From: Streptomyces sp. SA15
Lineage (GTDB): Bacteria; Actinomycetota; Actinomycetes; Streptomycetales; Streptomycetaceae
DNA length: 64,000 bases
Assembly (NCBI RefSeq): GCF_002291145.1
Contig: NZ_NTGE01000110.1
Location: 18,862 to 82,861, forward strand
Reading direction: 5' to 3'
Shown here: one piece after another, positions 12,525 through 19,777 of the stretch
Layout of the letters: every line of letters starts with the position of its first letter
Position numbering within the stretch: the first letter of the stretch is position 1
The notes under the pieces: model-generated
What the model was told of the DNA's origin: nothing
The model's input: the letters and a program-made list of their open reading frames with translations, nothing else
The model's database searches: none
Program-made: the position numbers and the translations under genes

Positions 12525-12622
12525 CGCGGTCGTCACCGCCTTCGTCCTGCGCCTGCTCGCCATGCGGTTCCACCGCGGTCGTCACCGCCTTCGTCCTGCG
12601 CCTGCTCGCCATGCGGTTCCAC
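12525..12622. repeat. Perfect 49-bp tandem duplication
   Basis: Positions 12525-12573 and 12574-12622 are identical over all 49 bases, both starting CGCGGTCGTCACC and ending GCGGTTCCAC. The second copy contains the stop codon (12582-12584, minus strand) of the esterase gene, so the last 13 residues of that protein are read from repeat sequence. The exact identity suggests a recent event or an assembly artefact. Confidence 0.95.
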
Positions 12623-13811
12623 TGGCGAGCGCCGCGTGCGTGGAACCGGCGGTCGACGGTGTCGGAGGAGTAGCGCCGGTCCGTGGGCGGAGCTGCCCCA
12701 TCTCCTCGGTCAGCCAACGGAACGCAGGGACCACCTGCGGCCGCCACAGCGCCATGGTGTGCCCGCCCGCGCTCCTCGGGATGTAGACGACGTGTACGGT
12801 CGTCGGCGCCTTCGCGCTCTGTTCGAGGGCCACGCCCGCCTCGTAGCCGTCGTGCGGCTGGCCGGAGAGGTACAGGGCGATCCGGGGCGGGGTGCGGGCC
12901 TCGCGCAGCAGCAGGAGTGGGTTGTTGGCGTTGCGGAGCACGGGGTTCTGCGCGGCCAGCGAATCGCGTTCGCCGATCGGGTCGTTGTAGCCGGACAGGC
13001 TGATCGCGGCCCGGTAGCGGCCGGGGTGGGCGACGGCCAGCTTCGTCGCGCAGTGCGCGCCCGCCGAGTACCCGGCGACCGCCCAGCCCGCGGGCGCGGA
13101 CTCGGCGCGGAAGTTGTCCATGACCATCGTGGGCACGTCGATGCTGAGCCAGCTGTCGGCGTTCACCGTGCCCGGGATGTTGGCGCAGCCGGTGTCCACC
13201 CCGGCCAGCAGGTTGGTGCGCGGGGCGACCAGGATGAACGGCGCGATACGGCCGTCGCGCATCAGCGGCAGCAACTGCTCGTGGGCGTGCAGCGCCCCGA
13301 ACCAGGCCTTCGCCGAGCCCGGATAGCCCGGCAGCAGCTCCACCACGGGGAACTTGTGGTGCCGGTAGGCGGGTTCGTCGTACTGCGGCGGCAGCCAGAC
13401 GTAGACCTCGGCGTTCACGCCCGACACCCGGCCCTTGAGCTGCGTGACGCGCACGCCGCCGGCCGCCCGCATGCCGGGCCCGCCGGCCGGCGTGAACGTC
13501 TGCCGGACCTTGGGCAGCCGGCGCAGCGCGATGCCGCCGGTGCCGTCGGCGCCCAGGTTCGCGGCCTGCTGGACGTGGTCGCCGGTGCCGAGCAGATCGG
13601 CCCAGTTGTCGTACAGATTGTTCTCGTTGTTGACCATCACGAAGACCAGGGCGACGGCGGTGCCCTGGGCGAACAGCAGCATCAGCACCCGGGCCACGGT
13701 GCGCAGGGCCTGCGGCCCCCGGATCCGCGACCACAGGGCGAGCGGCAGGACGAGGGCCATGGCGGCCAGCGCGATCAGGGTGTAGAGGAACGACGTCCCG
13801 GTGAGGCTCAT
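12582..13811 (-). CDS. Membrane-anchored alpha/beta-hydrolase esterase (esterase D / antigen 85-like)
   Basis: A 409-residue protein with two N-terminal membrane segments (about 5-24 and 36-56) followed by an extracytoplasmic hydrolase of the putative-esterase (PF00756) type. The nucleophile elbow is GYSAGAHCAT, and the segment FPVVELLPGYPGSAKAW is typical of the family, which includes mycolyltransferase-like enzymes. The ATG at 13811 is chosen because it opens directly on the first membrane helix; an in-frame ATG at 13838 lies upstream. The C-terminal tail is rich in Ala, Thr and Arg and is partly encoded in a 49-bp tandem duplication, so the original end may have differed. Substrate unknown. 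Confidence 0.85.
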   Translation of the reverse strand: MSLTGTSFLYTLIALAAMALVLPLALWSRIRGPQALRTVARVLMLLFAQGTAVALVFVMVNNENNLYDNWADLLGTGDHVQQAANLGADGTGGIALRRLPKVRQTFTPAGGPGMRAAGGVRVTQLKGRVSGVNAEVYVWLPPQYDEPAYRHHKFPVVELLPGYPGSAKAWFGALHAHEQLLPLMRDGRIAPFILVAPRTNLLAGVDTGCANIPGTVNADSWLSIDVPTMVMDNFRAESAPAGWAVAGYSAGAHCATKLAVAHPGRYRAAISLSGYNDPIGERDSLAAQNPVLRNANNPLLLLREARTPPRIALYLSGQPHDGYEAGVALEQSAKAPTTVHVVYIPRSAGGHTMALWRPQVVPAFRWLTEEMGQLRPRTGATPPTPSTAGSTHAALASGTAWRAGAGRRR

Positions 13812-13983
13812 GTCCTTACAGAGGGCATGGCGGCTCACTCGGGTTGACGGACGAGTACGGACACTTACCGAGAAATTGCCCGCGGCTCACCTGTATCAAG
13901 GCTTTCGGCCAAGGCTTTCGGCCCCGAGGCTTTTGCCGACTCCAAAGCTACCGCTTAGTAGTTTCCTGTTGTACCGTTCAGCC

Positions 13984-14835
13984 ATGTCAGAAGCAGCTAC
14001 CGTGCGGGCCACGATCGGTGACAGCGAGTTCGACCGGGACACCGCGGTCACCCGGCGCGAGCCCGGGGTCTACGACATCGACCTCTCCGCCGGCTGGACG
14101 ATCCTCGACGCCGTCAACGGCGGCTTTCTGCTGGCCGTCCTCGGCCGCGCACTCGCGGACGCCCTGCCGCACTGCGACCCGTTCACCATCTCGGCGCACT
14201 ACCTGACGGCGTCCCGGCCCGGCCCGGCGGTCGTGCGCACGGACGTCATACGGACCGGACGCACGCTGTCGACCGGCCAGGCCTCCCTCTTCCAGTACGA
14301 CGACCAGGGCCGCGAAGTCGAACGCATCCGCGTTCTCGCCTCGTACGGAGACCTGGACGCGCTGCCGGACGACGTCCGTACGACGGCCGAACCGCCCGCG
14401 ATCCCACCGATGGACCAGTGTTTCGGGCCCGAGGACGGCCCCGCTCCCGTCTCCGACAGCTCGGCGATCGCCGACCGGCTGATGGTCAAGATGGACCCGT
14501 CCACCTTGGGCTGGGCGCTCGGTTCGCCGTCCGGCAAGGGGGAGATGCGGGCCTGGTTCGGACTCGCCGACGGCCGTGACGCCGACCCCTTCTCGCTGCT
14601 GCTGGCGGTCGACGCGCTGCCGCCGACCGCCTTCGAACTGGGCCTGACCGGCTGGGTTCCGACCGTCGAACTCACCGTGCATGTCCGTTCCCGCCCGGCG
14701 CCGGGCCCGCTGCGTGTCTCGATCACCACCCGTAATCTCGCCGGCGGCTTCCTGGAGGAGGACGCCGAGGTCTGGGACAGCGCGGACCGGCTGGTGGCAC
14801 AGTCGCGGCAGTTGGCACGGGTCAGGCTGGGGTGA
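13984..14835 (+). CDS. Thioesterase-family (double hotdog) protein
   Basis: A 283-residue cytosolic protein with the N-terminal hotdog pattern GWTILDAVNGGFLLAVLGRA (residues 38-57) and the strand TISAHYLTASRPGPA that is typical of acyl-CoA thioesterase (TesB-like, 4HBT_3) proteins. The second hotdog covers roughly 160-280. The acyl substrate is not evident. The ATG at 13984 is chosen because upstream codons in the frame have poor codon bias. Two direct copies of AAGGCTTTCGGCC lie about 80 nt upstream. The next gene follows a 19-bp tandem repeat array. Confidence 0.82.
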   Translation: MSEAATVRATIGDSEFDRDTAVTRREPGVYDIDLSAGWTILDAVNGGFLLAVLGRALADALPHCDPFTISAHYLTASRPGPAVVRTDVIRTGRTLSTGQASLFQYDDQGREVERIRVLASYGDLDALPDDVRTTAEPPAIPPMDQCFGPEDGPAPVSDSSAIADRLMVKMDPSTLGWALGSPSGKGEMRAWFGLADGRDADPFSLLLAVDALPPTAFELGLTGWVPTVELTVHVRSRPAPGPLRVSITTRNLAGGFLEEDAEVWDSADRLVAQSRQLARVRLG

Positions 14836-14847
14836 CGGCGGGCTGAC

Positions 14848-14923
14848 GGCCCCTTGGGTGGGATGCGGCCCCTTGGGTGGGATGCGGCCCCTCGGATGGG
14901 ATATGGCCCCTCGGGTGGGATTC
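14848..14923. repeat. Four tandem 19-bp repeats before the WYL regulator
   Basis: Four consecutive 19-bp units of the form GGCCCCTTGGGTGGGATGC (14848, 14867, 14886, 14905). Units 1 and 2 are identical; units 3 and 4 carry CTCGG and late changes. The array occupies nearly all of the 95-nt gap between the thioesterase stop and the regulator start, so it spans that gene's promoter and leader. Confidence 0.9.
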
Positions 14924-14930
14924 TGAGGGC

Positions 14931-15908
14931 GTGAAGTCCGACCGCCTGCTGTCGATCCTGCTGCTCCTGCAGACCCGCGGCCGGGTACCCGCGCACGAAC
15001 TCGCCGAGCGGCTCGAGGTGTCCGTGCGGACCATCTACCGGGACGTCGAGGCCCTGTCGGCCTCCGGCGTCCCGGTCTACGCCGAACGCGGCCGGCACGG
15101 CGGCATCGAGCTGCTCGCCGGGTTCCGTACGGACGTCACGGGCCTGACCGCGGACGAGTCCCGGGCACTGTTCATCCTGGCCGCCCAGGGCGCGCACGCG
15201 GCGCTCGGCCTGGACGCGGCACTCGGCTCGGCCCTGCGCAAGGTGATGGCGGCGCTGCCCGCCCCGCACCGCCCGGCCGCCGAGGTCACCTCCCGCCGCG
15301 TCCTCGTCGACGCCACGCGCTGGAAGGGCGGCCCGCACAAGGCCGTCGACCTGGACGTGTTGCAGGACGCGGTCTTCGCCGACCGGCGCCTCAGACTGCG
15401 CTACCGGCACAGCGACACGAAGGAGCCGCGGACCTACACCGTCGACCCGTACGGCCTCGTCGCCAAGGCGGGCATCTGGTACCTGGTCGCCGACCGGCGG
15501 GCGAAGCCCCAGCTCTTCCGCGCCGACCGGGTGCACTCGGCGGCCGTCCTGGACGACCCGGTACGGCGGCGGCCGGACACCGAACTCGCCGACGTCTGGG
15601 AGGTCCTGCGCCGTCAGGTCGAGGAACGCCCCGGCGGACTCGACGTCACCGTCCGCGTCCGGCGCGACCGCCTCGACCTGTTCCTGCGCCTGACCGCCGC
15701 CTGGCTCGCCTCCCCTCCCGAGGACGACGGTACGAGCGAGTGGGTCACGGCCCGGCTGTCGTACGGCGTCGTCGGCGAGGCCCGCCAACTGCTCATGTTC
15801 GCCGACCGCGTGGAGGTCCTCTCCCCGCCGGAAGTGCGCGAGGAACTGGCCGCGGCGGCCGCCTCCGTCACGGAGCTGTACCGGCGGACGGCCGGCGGGC
15901 GGGACTGA
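14931..15908 (+). CDS. WYL-domain transcriptional regulator (YafY type)
   Basis: A 325-residue DNA-binding protein. The N-terminal winged helix (residues 1-57) has the pattern SDRLLSILLLLQTRGRVPA and ELAERLEVSVRTIYRDVEAL. The WYL ligand-binding domain follows with YGLVAKAGIWYLVADR at about 181-196, and a C-terminal WCX-like region ends near residue 320. Proteins of this type sense small ligands or nucleic acids and regulate nearby genes. The GTG at 14931 is chosen because it opens at the helix-turn-helix. The four 19-bp repeats directly upstream could be its own operator, though this is speculation. Confidence 0.9.
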   Translation: MKSDRLLSILLLLQTRGRVPAHELAERLEVSVRTIYRDVEALSASGVPVYAERGRHGGIELLAGFRTDVTGLTADESRALFILAAQGAHAALGLDAALGSALRKVMAALPAPHRPAAEVTSRRVLVDATRWKGGPHKAVDLDVLQDAVFADRRLRLRYRHSDTKEPRTYTVDPYGLVAKAGIWYLVADRRAKPQLFRADRVHSAAVLDDPVRRRPDTELADVWEVLRRQVEERPGGLDVTVRVRRDRLDLFLRLTAAWLASPPEDDGTSEWVTARLSYGVVGEARQLLMFADRVEVLSPPEVREELAAAAASVTELYRRTAGGRD

Positions 15909-15919
15909 AATGCCTGGTC

Positions 15920-15945
15920 AGCGCGGCTGCTTGGGCCGCGCTTTA
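15920..15945 (+). terminator. Terminator after the WYL regulator
   Basis: AGCGCGGC (15920-15927) and GCCGCGCT (15935-15942) form an 8-bp stem with a 7-nt loop, followed by TT. A perfect -35-like TTGACA at 15951-15956 comes right after, probably belonging to the next gene's promoter. Confidence 0.65.
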
Positions 15946-16048
15946 CCCCATTGACAGGCAGACGACAGGGTGGTCCCAAGGACCCCACAAGTGTTGTTGG
16001 TTGAGTGCCCGCCTCAGGACTCCCTCATCCTCTTCGGAGCTGGTTCTC

Positions 16049-16399
16049 ATGAAGCGTGCGCGTCTCATCCCCGCCGTGGCCCTGCTGGCCCTCTCGCCGC
16101 TGCTGCTCGCGGCCTGCGGTTCGGGCGATACCTCGTCCTCCGGCAGCGGCAACGGGAACTCCGGGCAGCAGCAGGGCTGTCAGACGCCGTCGGGCCGGCC
16201 GACCGGCAAGCCGTCGGGAGCTTCTTCAGGGGCGCCGTCCGGTGCCCCGTCAGGTGTTCCCTCGGGTGCTCCGTCAGGTGCCCCGTCGGGCATGTCGAGT
16301 GGCGCGCCCGGTGGGGGGCAGGGCGGACCGGGCGGGGGTCAGGGCGGTGGCTGCGGGGGCCCGGGCGGCGGGCAGGGGCAGCAGGCCCAGCAGGGCTGA
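16049..16399 (+). CDS. Small Pro-Ser-Gly-repeat lipoprotein, function unknown
   Basis: A 116-residue secreted lipoprotein that I do not recognise as a named family. The signal peptide has KR, a hydrophobic core and LLLAACGSG, so Cys23 is the expected lipid anchor. The mature chain is entirely low complexity: a Ser/Gly/Asn linker, then about eight Pro-Ser-Gly-Ala type repeats (residues 46-86), then a Gly/Gln tail with a lone Cys102. It has no predicted fold and may act as a cell-wall spacer or be processed. GGAGC lies 8 nt before the ATG. Codon use is normal for the genome, which supports a real gene. A strong hairpin follows. Confidence 0.8.
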   Translation: MKRARLIPAVALLALSPLLLAACGSGDTSSSGSGNGNSGQQQGCQTPSGRPTGKPSGASSGAPSGAPSGVPSGAPSGAPSGMSSGAPGGGQGGPGGGQGGGCGGPGGGQGQQAQQG

Positions 16400-16424
16400 C
16401 GGAGGACTTCGTACCTCTACGGCA

Positions 16425-16460
16425 GGCGGCGCACCCAGCGGGGGTGTGCCGCCTTCTTCT
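16425..16460. terminator. Hairpin terminator between the lipoprotein and the convergent TetR gene
   Basis: GGCGGCGCACCC and GGGGTGTGCCGCC pair with one bulge around a short AGCG loop, followed by TTCTTCTTTC on the plus strand. It lies between convergent stops and could serve both genes. Confidence 0.8.
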
Positions 16461-16471
16461 TTCGCGCCGGG

Positions 16472-17098
16472 TCAGTCCAGCCAGTGGTGACGGCCGATGC
16501 TGATCAGCCGGAGCTGGCGTTCCGCCACCTGCGTGACTCGCTCCCGCTCCTCCGGGGATGCCTCCAGCGCCTCCAGGAACAGTGAGGCGGTGATCAGCAT
16601 CTGATCGACGTACAGGTTGGCGAGCATGAGGAGGTCGTCCTCGTTCCAGCCGGCGGACTCGGGGTCCTTGGCCAGTTCGGCCTTGACCTCCTGGCCGAAA
16701 CGGGCCAGTTGGTCCCGTATGGCGTCCCGCACCGGCTGAACCCCGCCATGTCGCTCACGGGCGATAAAACGGACATGGGCTGGGTACGCGTTCACGTGGC
16801 GGGCGATCAACTCGACGGCGCGCTTGATGCGTTGGTCGCTGTCGTCCGCCGCGGACACCGTCGTCCGGATCATCGGGTGCAGGCTGCTCAGCGCCTCCTC
16901 GACCAGGGCCACGCCGAGATCCGCGGTGGAGCGGAAGTGGCGGTAGAAGGCCGTCGGGGCGACGCCGACGGCGCGTGTGACCTCGCGCAGGCCCAGACTG
17001 CTCAGGCTCTGCTCCTCCAGCAATCCCAGCGCCGCGTCCAGGAGCGACTGCCGGGTCTTCTGTTTCTGTGCCTGCCGGATGCCGAGGGTGTGACTCAT
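16472..17098 (-). CDS. TetR-family regulator resembling FabR
   Basis: A 208-residue repressor-type protein. The N-terminal helix-turn-helix has QKQKTRQSLLDAA and LREVTRAVGVAPTAFYRHFRS (about 40-60). Alignment from memory with E. coli FabR, which controls unsaturated fatty-acid genes, is striking along the whole length: the N-terminal helices, the middle segment AYPAHVRFIARERHGG, and the C-terminal ERQLRLISIGRHHWLD, where FabR has LRMISKGAYYW. A role in membrane-lipid control is therefore a reasonable inference, but no fatty-acid gene is adjacent. It is divergent from a small membrane protein, with an inverted repeat in the shared gap. Confidence 0.88.
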   Translation of the reverse strand: MSHTLGIRQAQKQKTRQSLLDAALGLLEEQSLSSLGLREVTRAVGVAPTAFYRHFRSTADLGVALVEEALSSLHPMIRTTVSAADDSDQRIKRAVELIARHVNAYPAHVRFIARERHGGVQPVRDAIRDQLARFGQEVKAELAKDPESAGWNEDDLLMLANLYVDQMLITASLFLEALEASPEERERVTQVAERQLRLISIGRHHWLD

Positions 17099-17163
17099 GC
17101 CATGCAGTTAACAACTGTTCTCTGTAATTGGAAAGCGGTACGACGCGCTAGACTGGGAAGTCA

Positions 17164-17191
17164 GTGAACAAGTGTAACTACAACCGTTCAC
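17164..17191. promoter_or_regulatory. Candidate operator of the FabR-like regulator
   Basis: GTGAAC (17164-17169) and GTTCAC (17186-17191) are perfect inverted arms, and the inner bases add three more symmetric positions (AGTGT/ACAAC). The 28-bp element lies just downstream of a -10-like TAGACT (17149-17154) and just ahead of the ribosome site of the small membrane gene. It is in the right place for a TetR-type block of transcription in the plus direction. Confidence 0.55.
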
Positions 17192-17219
17192 CGAAACGTA
17201 ACGGAGGGGGATCCCCGAC

Positions 17220-17387
17220 ATGCTGTTCCTCGTCGCCGCACTCCTGATGTTCGGCGTCGTCGTGGGCACGGTCGCCCACGCGCCGCTGGGCTTCACCGCC
17301 GTGGCCGCCGCCGTGATCGCCGTCTGGCTCGGCATCTTCGCGGTCCGCGAGCGCCACGGACGCCGTAGCGGCCCGTCCACCAACTGA
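17220..17387 (+). CDS. Small membrane protein (55 aa), function unknown
   Basis: A 55-residue protein with two hydrophobic segments (about 2-20 and 24-43) and a basic, hydrophilic C-terminus (ERHGRRSGPSTN). A textbook ribosome site GGAGGGGG (17203-17210) sits 9 nt before the ATG, and third codon positions are almost all G or C, both supporting a real gene. It is divergent from the FabR-like regulator and shares its candidate operator, so it is a likely regulatory target. It is followed 36 nt later by another small membrane gene, probably in the same transcript. Confidence 0.8.
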   Translation: MLFLVAALLMFGVVVGTVAHAPLGFTAVAAAVIAVWLGIFAVRERHGRRSGPSTN

Positions 17388-17423
17388 CATCCGCCCACTC
17401 GAGCCTTCGGGAGCTGATCCGCC

Positions 17424-17690
17424 ATGCAACTCACCGCACCGGCCACCCGCCGCACCGGAATCCGCGACGCCGACGGCATGGCCGTCGCGTCCTTCGTCCT
17501 CGGCCTCATCGGCCTCCTCGTCTTCAACGTCTTCCTCGGCCCGATCGCGATCGTCCTGGCGGCGGTGGCGCTGTGGCGGGACACGAACCGTCGGGGCCGG
17601 GCGTACCTCGGAATGGGACTGGGCGTCGCCGACCTGCTGGTCCTGGTGGCGTTCATGCAGGCCGACAGCACGGTGTCCTGGAGCTTCTGA
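17424..17690 (+). CDS. DUF4190-type small membrane protein
   Basis: An 88-residue protein with a short polar N-terminus (TRRTGIRDADG) and two membrane helices, about 19-50 and 63-80. The pattern ASFVLGLIGLLVFN...ALWRDTNRRGRAYLGMGLGVAD is characteristic of the DUF4190 family of small actinobacterial membrane proteins. A GGGAG site lies upstream of the ATG. The gene lies 36 nt after the 55-residue membrane protein and 109 nt before the cysteine desulfurase. Function unknown. Confidence 0.8.
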   Translation: MQLTAPATRRTGIRDADGMAVASFVLGLIGLLVFNVFLGPIAIVLAAVALWRDTNRRGRAYLGMGLGVADLLVLVAFMQADSTVSWSF

Positions 17691-17799
17691 GGCGTTCCGC
17701 CTTGCGGAACGACTGCCCGACGCCACCAAGCTCCAGTGCGGCCGAGCCGAGGCGCACGGCCCGACCCCACTGCAAGGGCCACGTAGAATCGGCGTCACC

Positions 17800-18963
17800 A
17801 TGGCATACCTCGACCACGCCGCGACCACCCCGATGCTCCCCGAGGCAGTCGAGGCACTCACCGCGCACCTGAGCGTCACCGGAAACGCCTCCTCCCTCCA
17901 CGCATCCGGCCGCCGGGCACGCCGCACGGTGGAGGAAGCCCGCGAAACCCTCGCCGAAGCTCTCGGCGCTCGCCCCAGCGAGATCGTCCTCACCTCCGGC
18001 GGCACCGAGGCCGACAACCTCGCCGTCAAGGGCCTGTACTGGTCCCGCCGCGACGGCGACCCGGCCCGCACCCGGGTCCTCGCCAGCCCCGTCGAACACC
18101 ACGCCGTCCTCGACGCCGTCCACTGGCTCGGCGAACACGAGGGCGCCACGGTCGAGTACCTCCCCGTCGACCGGTACGGCCGCGTCCACCCCGAGGCGCT
18201 CCGCGAAGCCATCGCCCGCAACCCCGACGACGTCGCCCTCGCCACGATCATGTGGGCGAACAACGAGATCGGCACGATCCTGCCGGTCCGCGAACTCGCC
18301 GACGTCGCCGCCGAGTTCGGCATCCCCCTGCACGCCGACGCCGTCCAGGCCTTCGGCCAGGTCCCCGTCGACTTCGCCGCCTCCGGGCTCGCCGCGATGA
18401 CGGTGTCGGGTCACAAGATCGGCGGCCCGTACGGCATCGGCGCCCTGGTTCTGGGCCGCGAGTACACCCCCGTCCCCGTCCTGCACGGCGGCGGCCAGGA
18501 GCGCCACGTCCGCTCCGGCACCCTCGACGTCCCCGCGGTCGCGTCCTTCGCGGTGGCCGGCCGCCTGGCCGCCGAGCAGCGCGAGTGGTTCGCCCGGGAG
18601 ATCGGCGCCCTGCGCGACGCCCTGGTCGAGGCGGTCCGTACGGCCGTCCCGGACGCGATCCTCGGCGGCGACCCCGTGGACCGCCTTCCGGCCAACGCCC
18701 ACTTCACCTTCCCGGGCTGCGAGGGCGACTCCCTGCTCCTCCTCCTGGACGCCCAGGGCATCGAGTGCTCCACCGGCTCCGCCTGCACCGCCGGAGTCGC
18801 CCAGCCCAGTCACGTCCTGCTCGCCACCGGCATCGACCCGGACCTGGCCCGCGGCACCCTCCGCTTCTCCCTCGGTCACACCTCCACGGAGGCGGACGTC
18901 GAGGCGGTCGCGAAGGCGATCGGCCCGGCGGTGGAACGGGCGCGCGCGGCGGGACTGACGTAA
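17800..18963 (+). CDS. iscS: Cysteine desulfurase (IscS/NifS type)
   Basis: A 387-residue PLP enzyme that removes sulfur from cysteine and passes it as a persulfide to acceptor proteins. The opening AYLDHAATTPM is typical of class V aminotransferases. The PLP lysine is in SGHKIGGPYG and the catalytic cysteine is in ECSTGSACTAG. It lies upstream of mnmA, which needs exactly this sulfur for 2-thiouridine in tRNA, with a convergent amidase gene between them. A partnership with MnmA is inferred from proximity. The alternative is a general Fe-S cluster donor, although the chromosome may carry a separate SufS. Confidence 0.94.
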   Translation: MAYLDHAATTPMLPEAVEALTAHLSVTGNASSLHASGRRARRTVEEARETLAEALGARPSEIVLTSGGTEADNLAVKGLYWSRRDGDPARTRVLASPVEHHAVLDAVHWLGEHEGATVEYLPVDRYGRVHPEALREAIARNPDDVALATIMWANNEIGTILPVRELADVAAEFGIPLHADAVQAFGQVPVDFAASGLAAMTVSGHKIGGPYGIGALVLGREYTPVPVLHGGGQERHVRSGTLDVPAVASFAVAGRLAAEQREWFAREIGALRDALVEAVRTAVPDAILGGDPVDRLPANAHFTFPGCEGDSLLLLLDAQGIECSTGSACTAGVAQPSHVLLATGIDPDLARGTLRFSLGHTSTEADVEAVAKAIGPAVERARAAGLT

Positions 18964-18968
18964 GGGCG

Positions 18969-19018
18969 CTTACGCGTGAACGCGTAACGGCCGCTCTTAC
19001 GCGTAAACGCGTGTCGGC
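18969..19018. repeat. Duplicated palindromic hairpin between convergent iscS and amidase genes
   Basis: Positions 18970-18987 are a perfect palindrome: TTACGCGT, a 2-nt centre, ACGCGTAA. It is followed by CGGCCGCT. A second copy begins at 18997 (TTACGCGT, AA, ACGCGT) and is again followed by CGGCCGCT, giving two direct units of 27 bp. The hairpins could end both convergent transcripts; a protein-binding role is an alternative. Confidence 0.8.
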
Positions 19019-19021
19019 CGC

Positions 19022-19717
19022 TCAGGCCACCGCCGTACGGGCCTTCCGTACGAGCTCCATGTACCGGTCCCAGTCCCAGTGCGGCCCAGGGTCGGTGTGG
19101 TCCGTCCCCGGCACCTCCACGTGCCCGATGATGTGCTCGCGGTCGACGGGTATGGCGTAGCGCGCGCAGACCCGGGCCGTGAGCCGCGCCGAGGCCTCGT
19201 ACATCTCGTCCGTGAAGTCCTGCGGACGGTCCACGAAGCCTTCGTGCTCGATGCCGACACTGCGTTCGTTGTAGTCGCGGTTGCCCGCGTGGTACGCCAC
19301 GTCCAGCTCGCGGATCATCTGTGTGACGTGCCCGTCCTTGCGGACGATGTAGTGCGAGGCCGCCCCGTGCCCCGGGTCCTGGAACACCTTCACCGCGCTG
19401 GCGAAGCTGCCCTGCGTGACATGGATGATCACCATCTCTATGGCGTAGTCGTCGGGGCGGTCGGCGCGCCGCCAGTTCGCCTCCGACGCCGACACCCATC
19501 GCGCGCCCGCGTAGTCGACCTCGCCCTCCTTGCGCGGCTTCTCCACACCGGGCGCGCGCCACCACAGGCGTGCCAGCTGGTCACGGGCCAGCACGGCCGT
19601 GCCCGCCGCGGCCGCCGTCCCGCCGATCAGCAGGGCACGGCGGCCGATGCGCCGGTCCGCGTCCGCGCCCGTGCGCTTGGCCTTGTCCGTGTCCTTGGAT
19701 GCTCGTCTCGCCCCCAT
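19022..19717 (-). CDS. N-acetylmuramoyl-L-alanine amidase, probable Tat-exported
   Basis: A 231-residue zinc amidase that cuts the bond between muramic acid and the peptide stem in peptidoglycan. The N-terminus has a twin-arginine signal of the form GRRALLIGGTAAAAGTAVLA (about 28-47), suggesting Tat export. The Amidase_2 domain runs from about 80 to 225, with the zinc-ligand segments MVIIHVTQG and HIIGHVEVPG and the typical stretch SVGIEHEGFV. It is transcribed away from mnmA and towards iscS. No clear ribosome site precedes the ATG, so a near-leaderless transcript is possible. Confidence 0.88.
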   Translation of the reverse strand: MGARRASKDTDKAKRTGADADRRIGRRALLIGGTAAAAGTAVLARDQLARLWWRAPGVEKPRKEGEVDYAGARWVSASEANWRRADRPDDYAIEMVIIHVTQGSFASAVKVFQDPGHGAASHYIVRKDGHVTQMIRELDVAYHAGNRDYNERSVGIEHEGFVDRPQDFTDEMYEASARLTARVCARYAIPVDREHIIGHVEVPGTDHTDPGPHWDWDRYMELVRKARTAVA

Positions 19718-19777
19718 GTGATCGTGAACGGATATGCGTGGGCTCCGGTTCCCGCGCACCCGTACCCTTGAAGGGTT

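Noticed and set aside
12525..12622. Possible insertion-sequence footprint or attachment site
   Set aside because: A simple perfect tandem copy with no inverted ends, transposase or tRNA nearby; duplication by slippage or assembly error is simpler.
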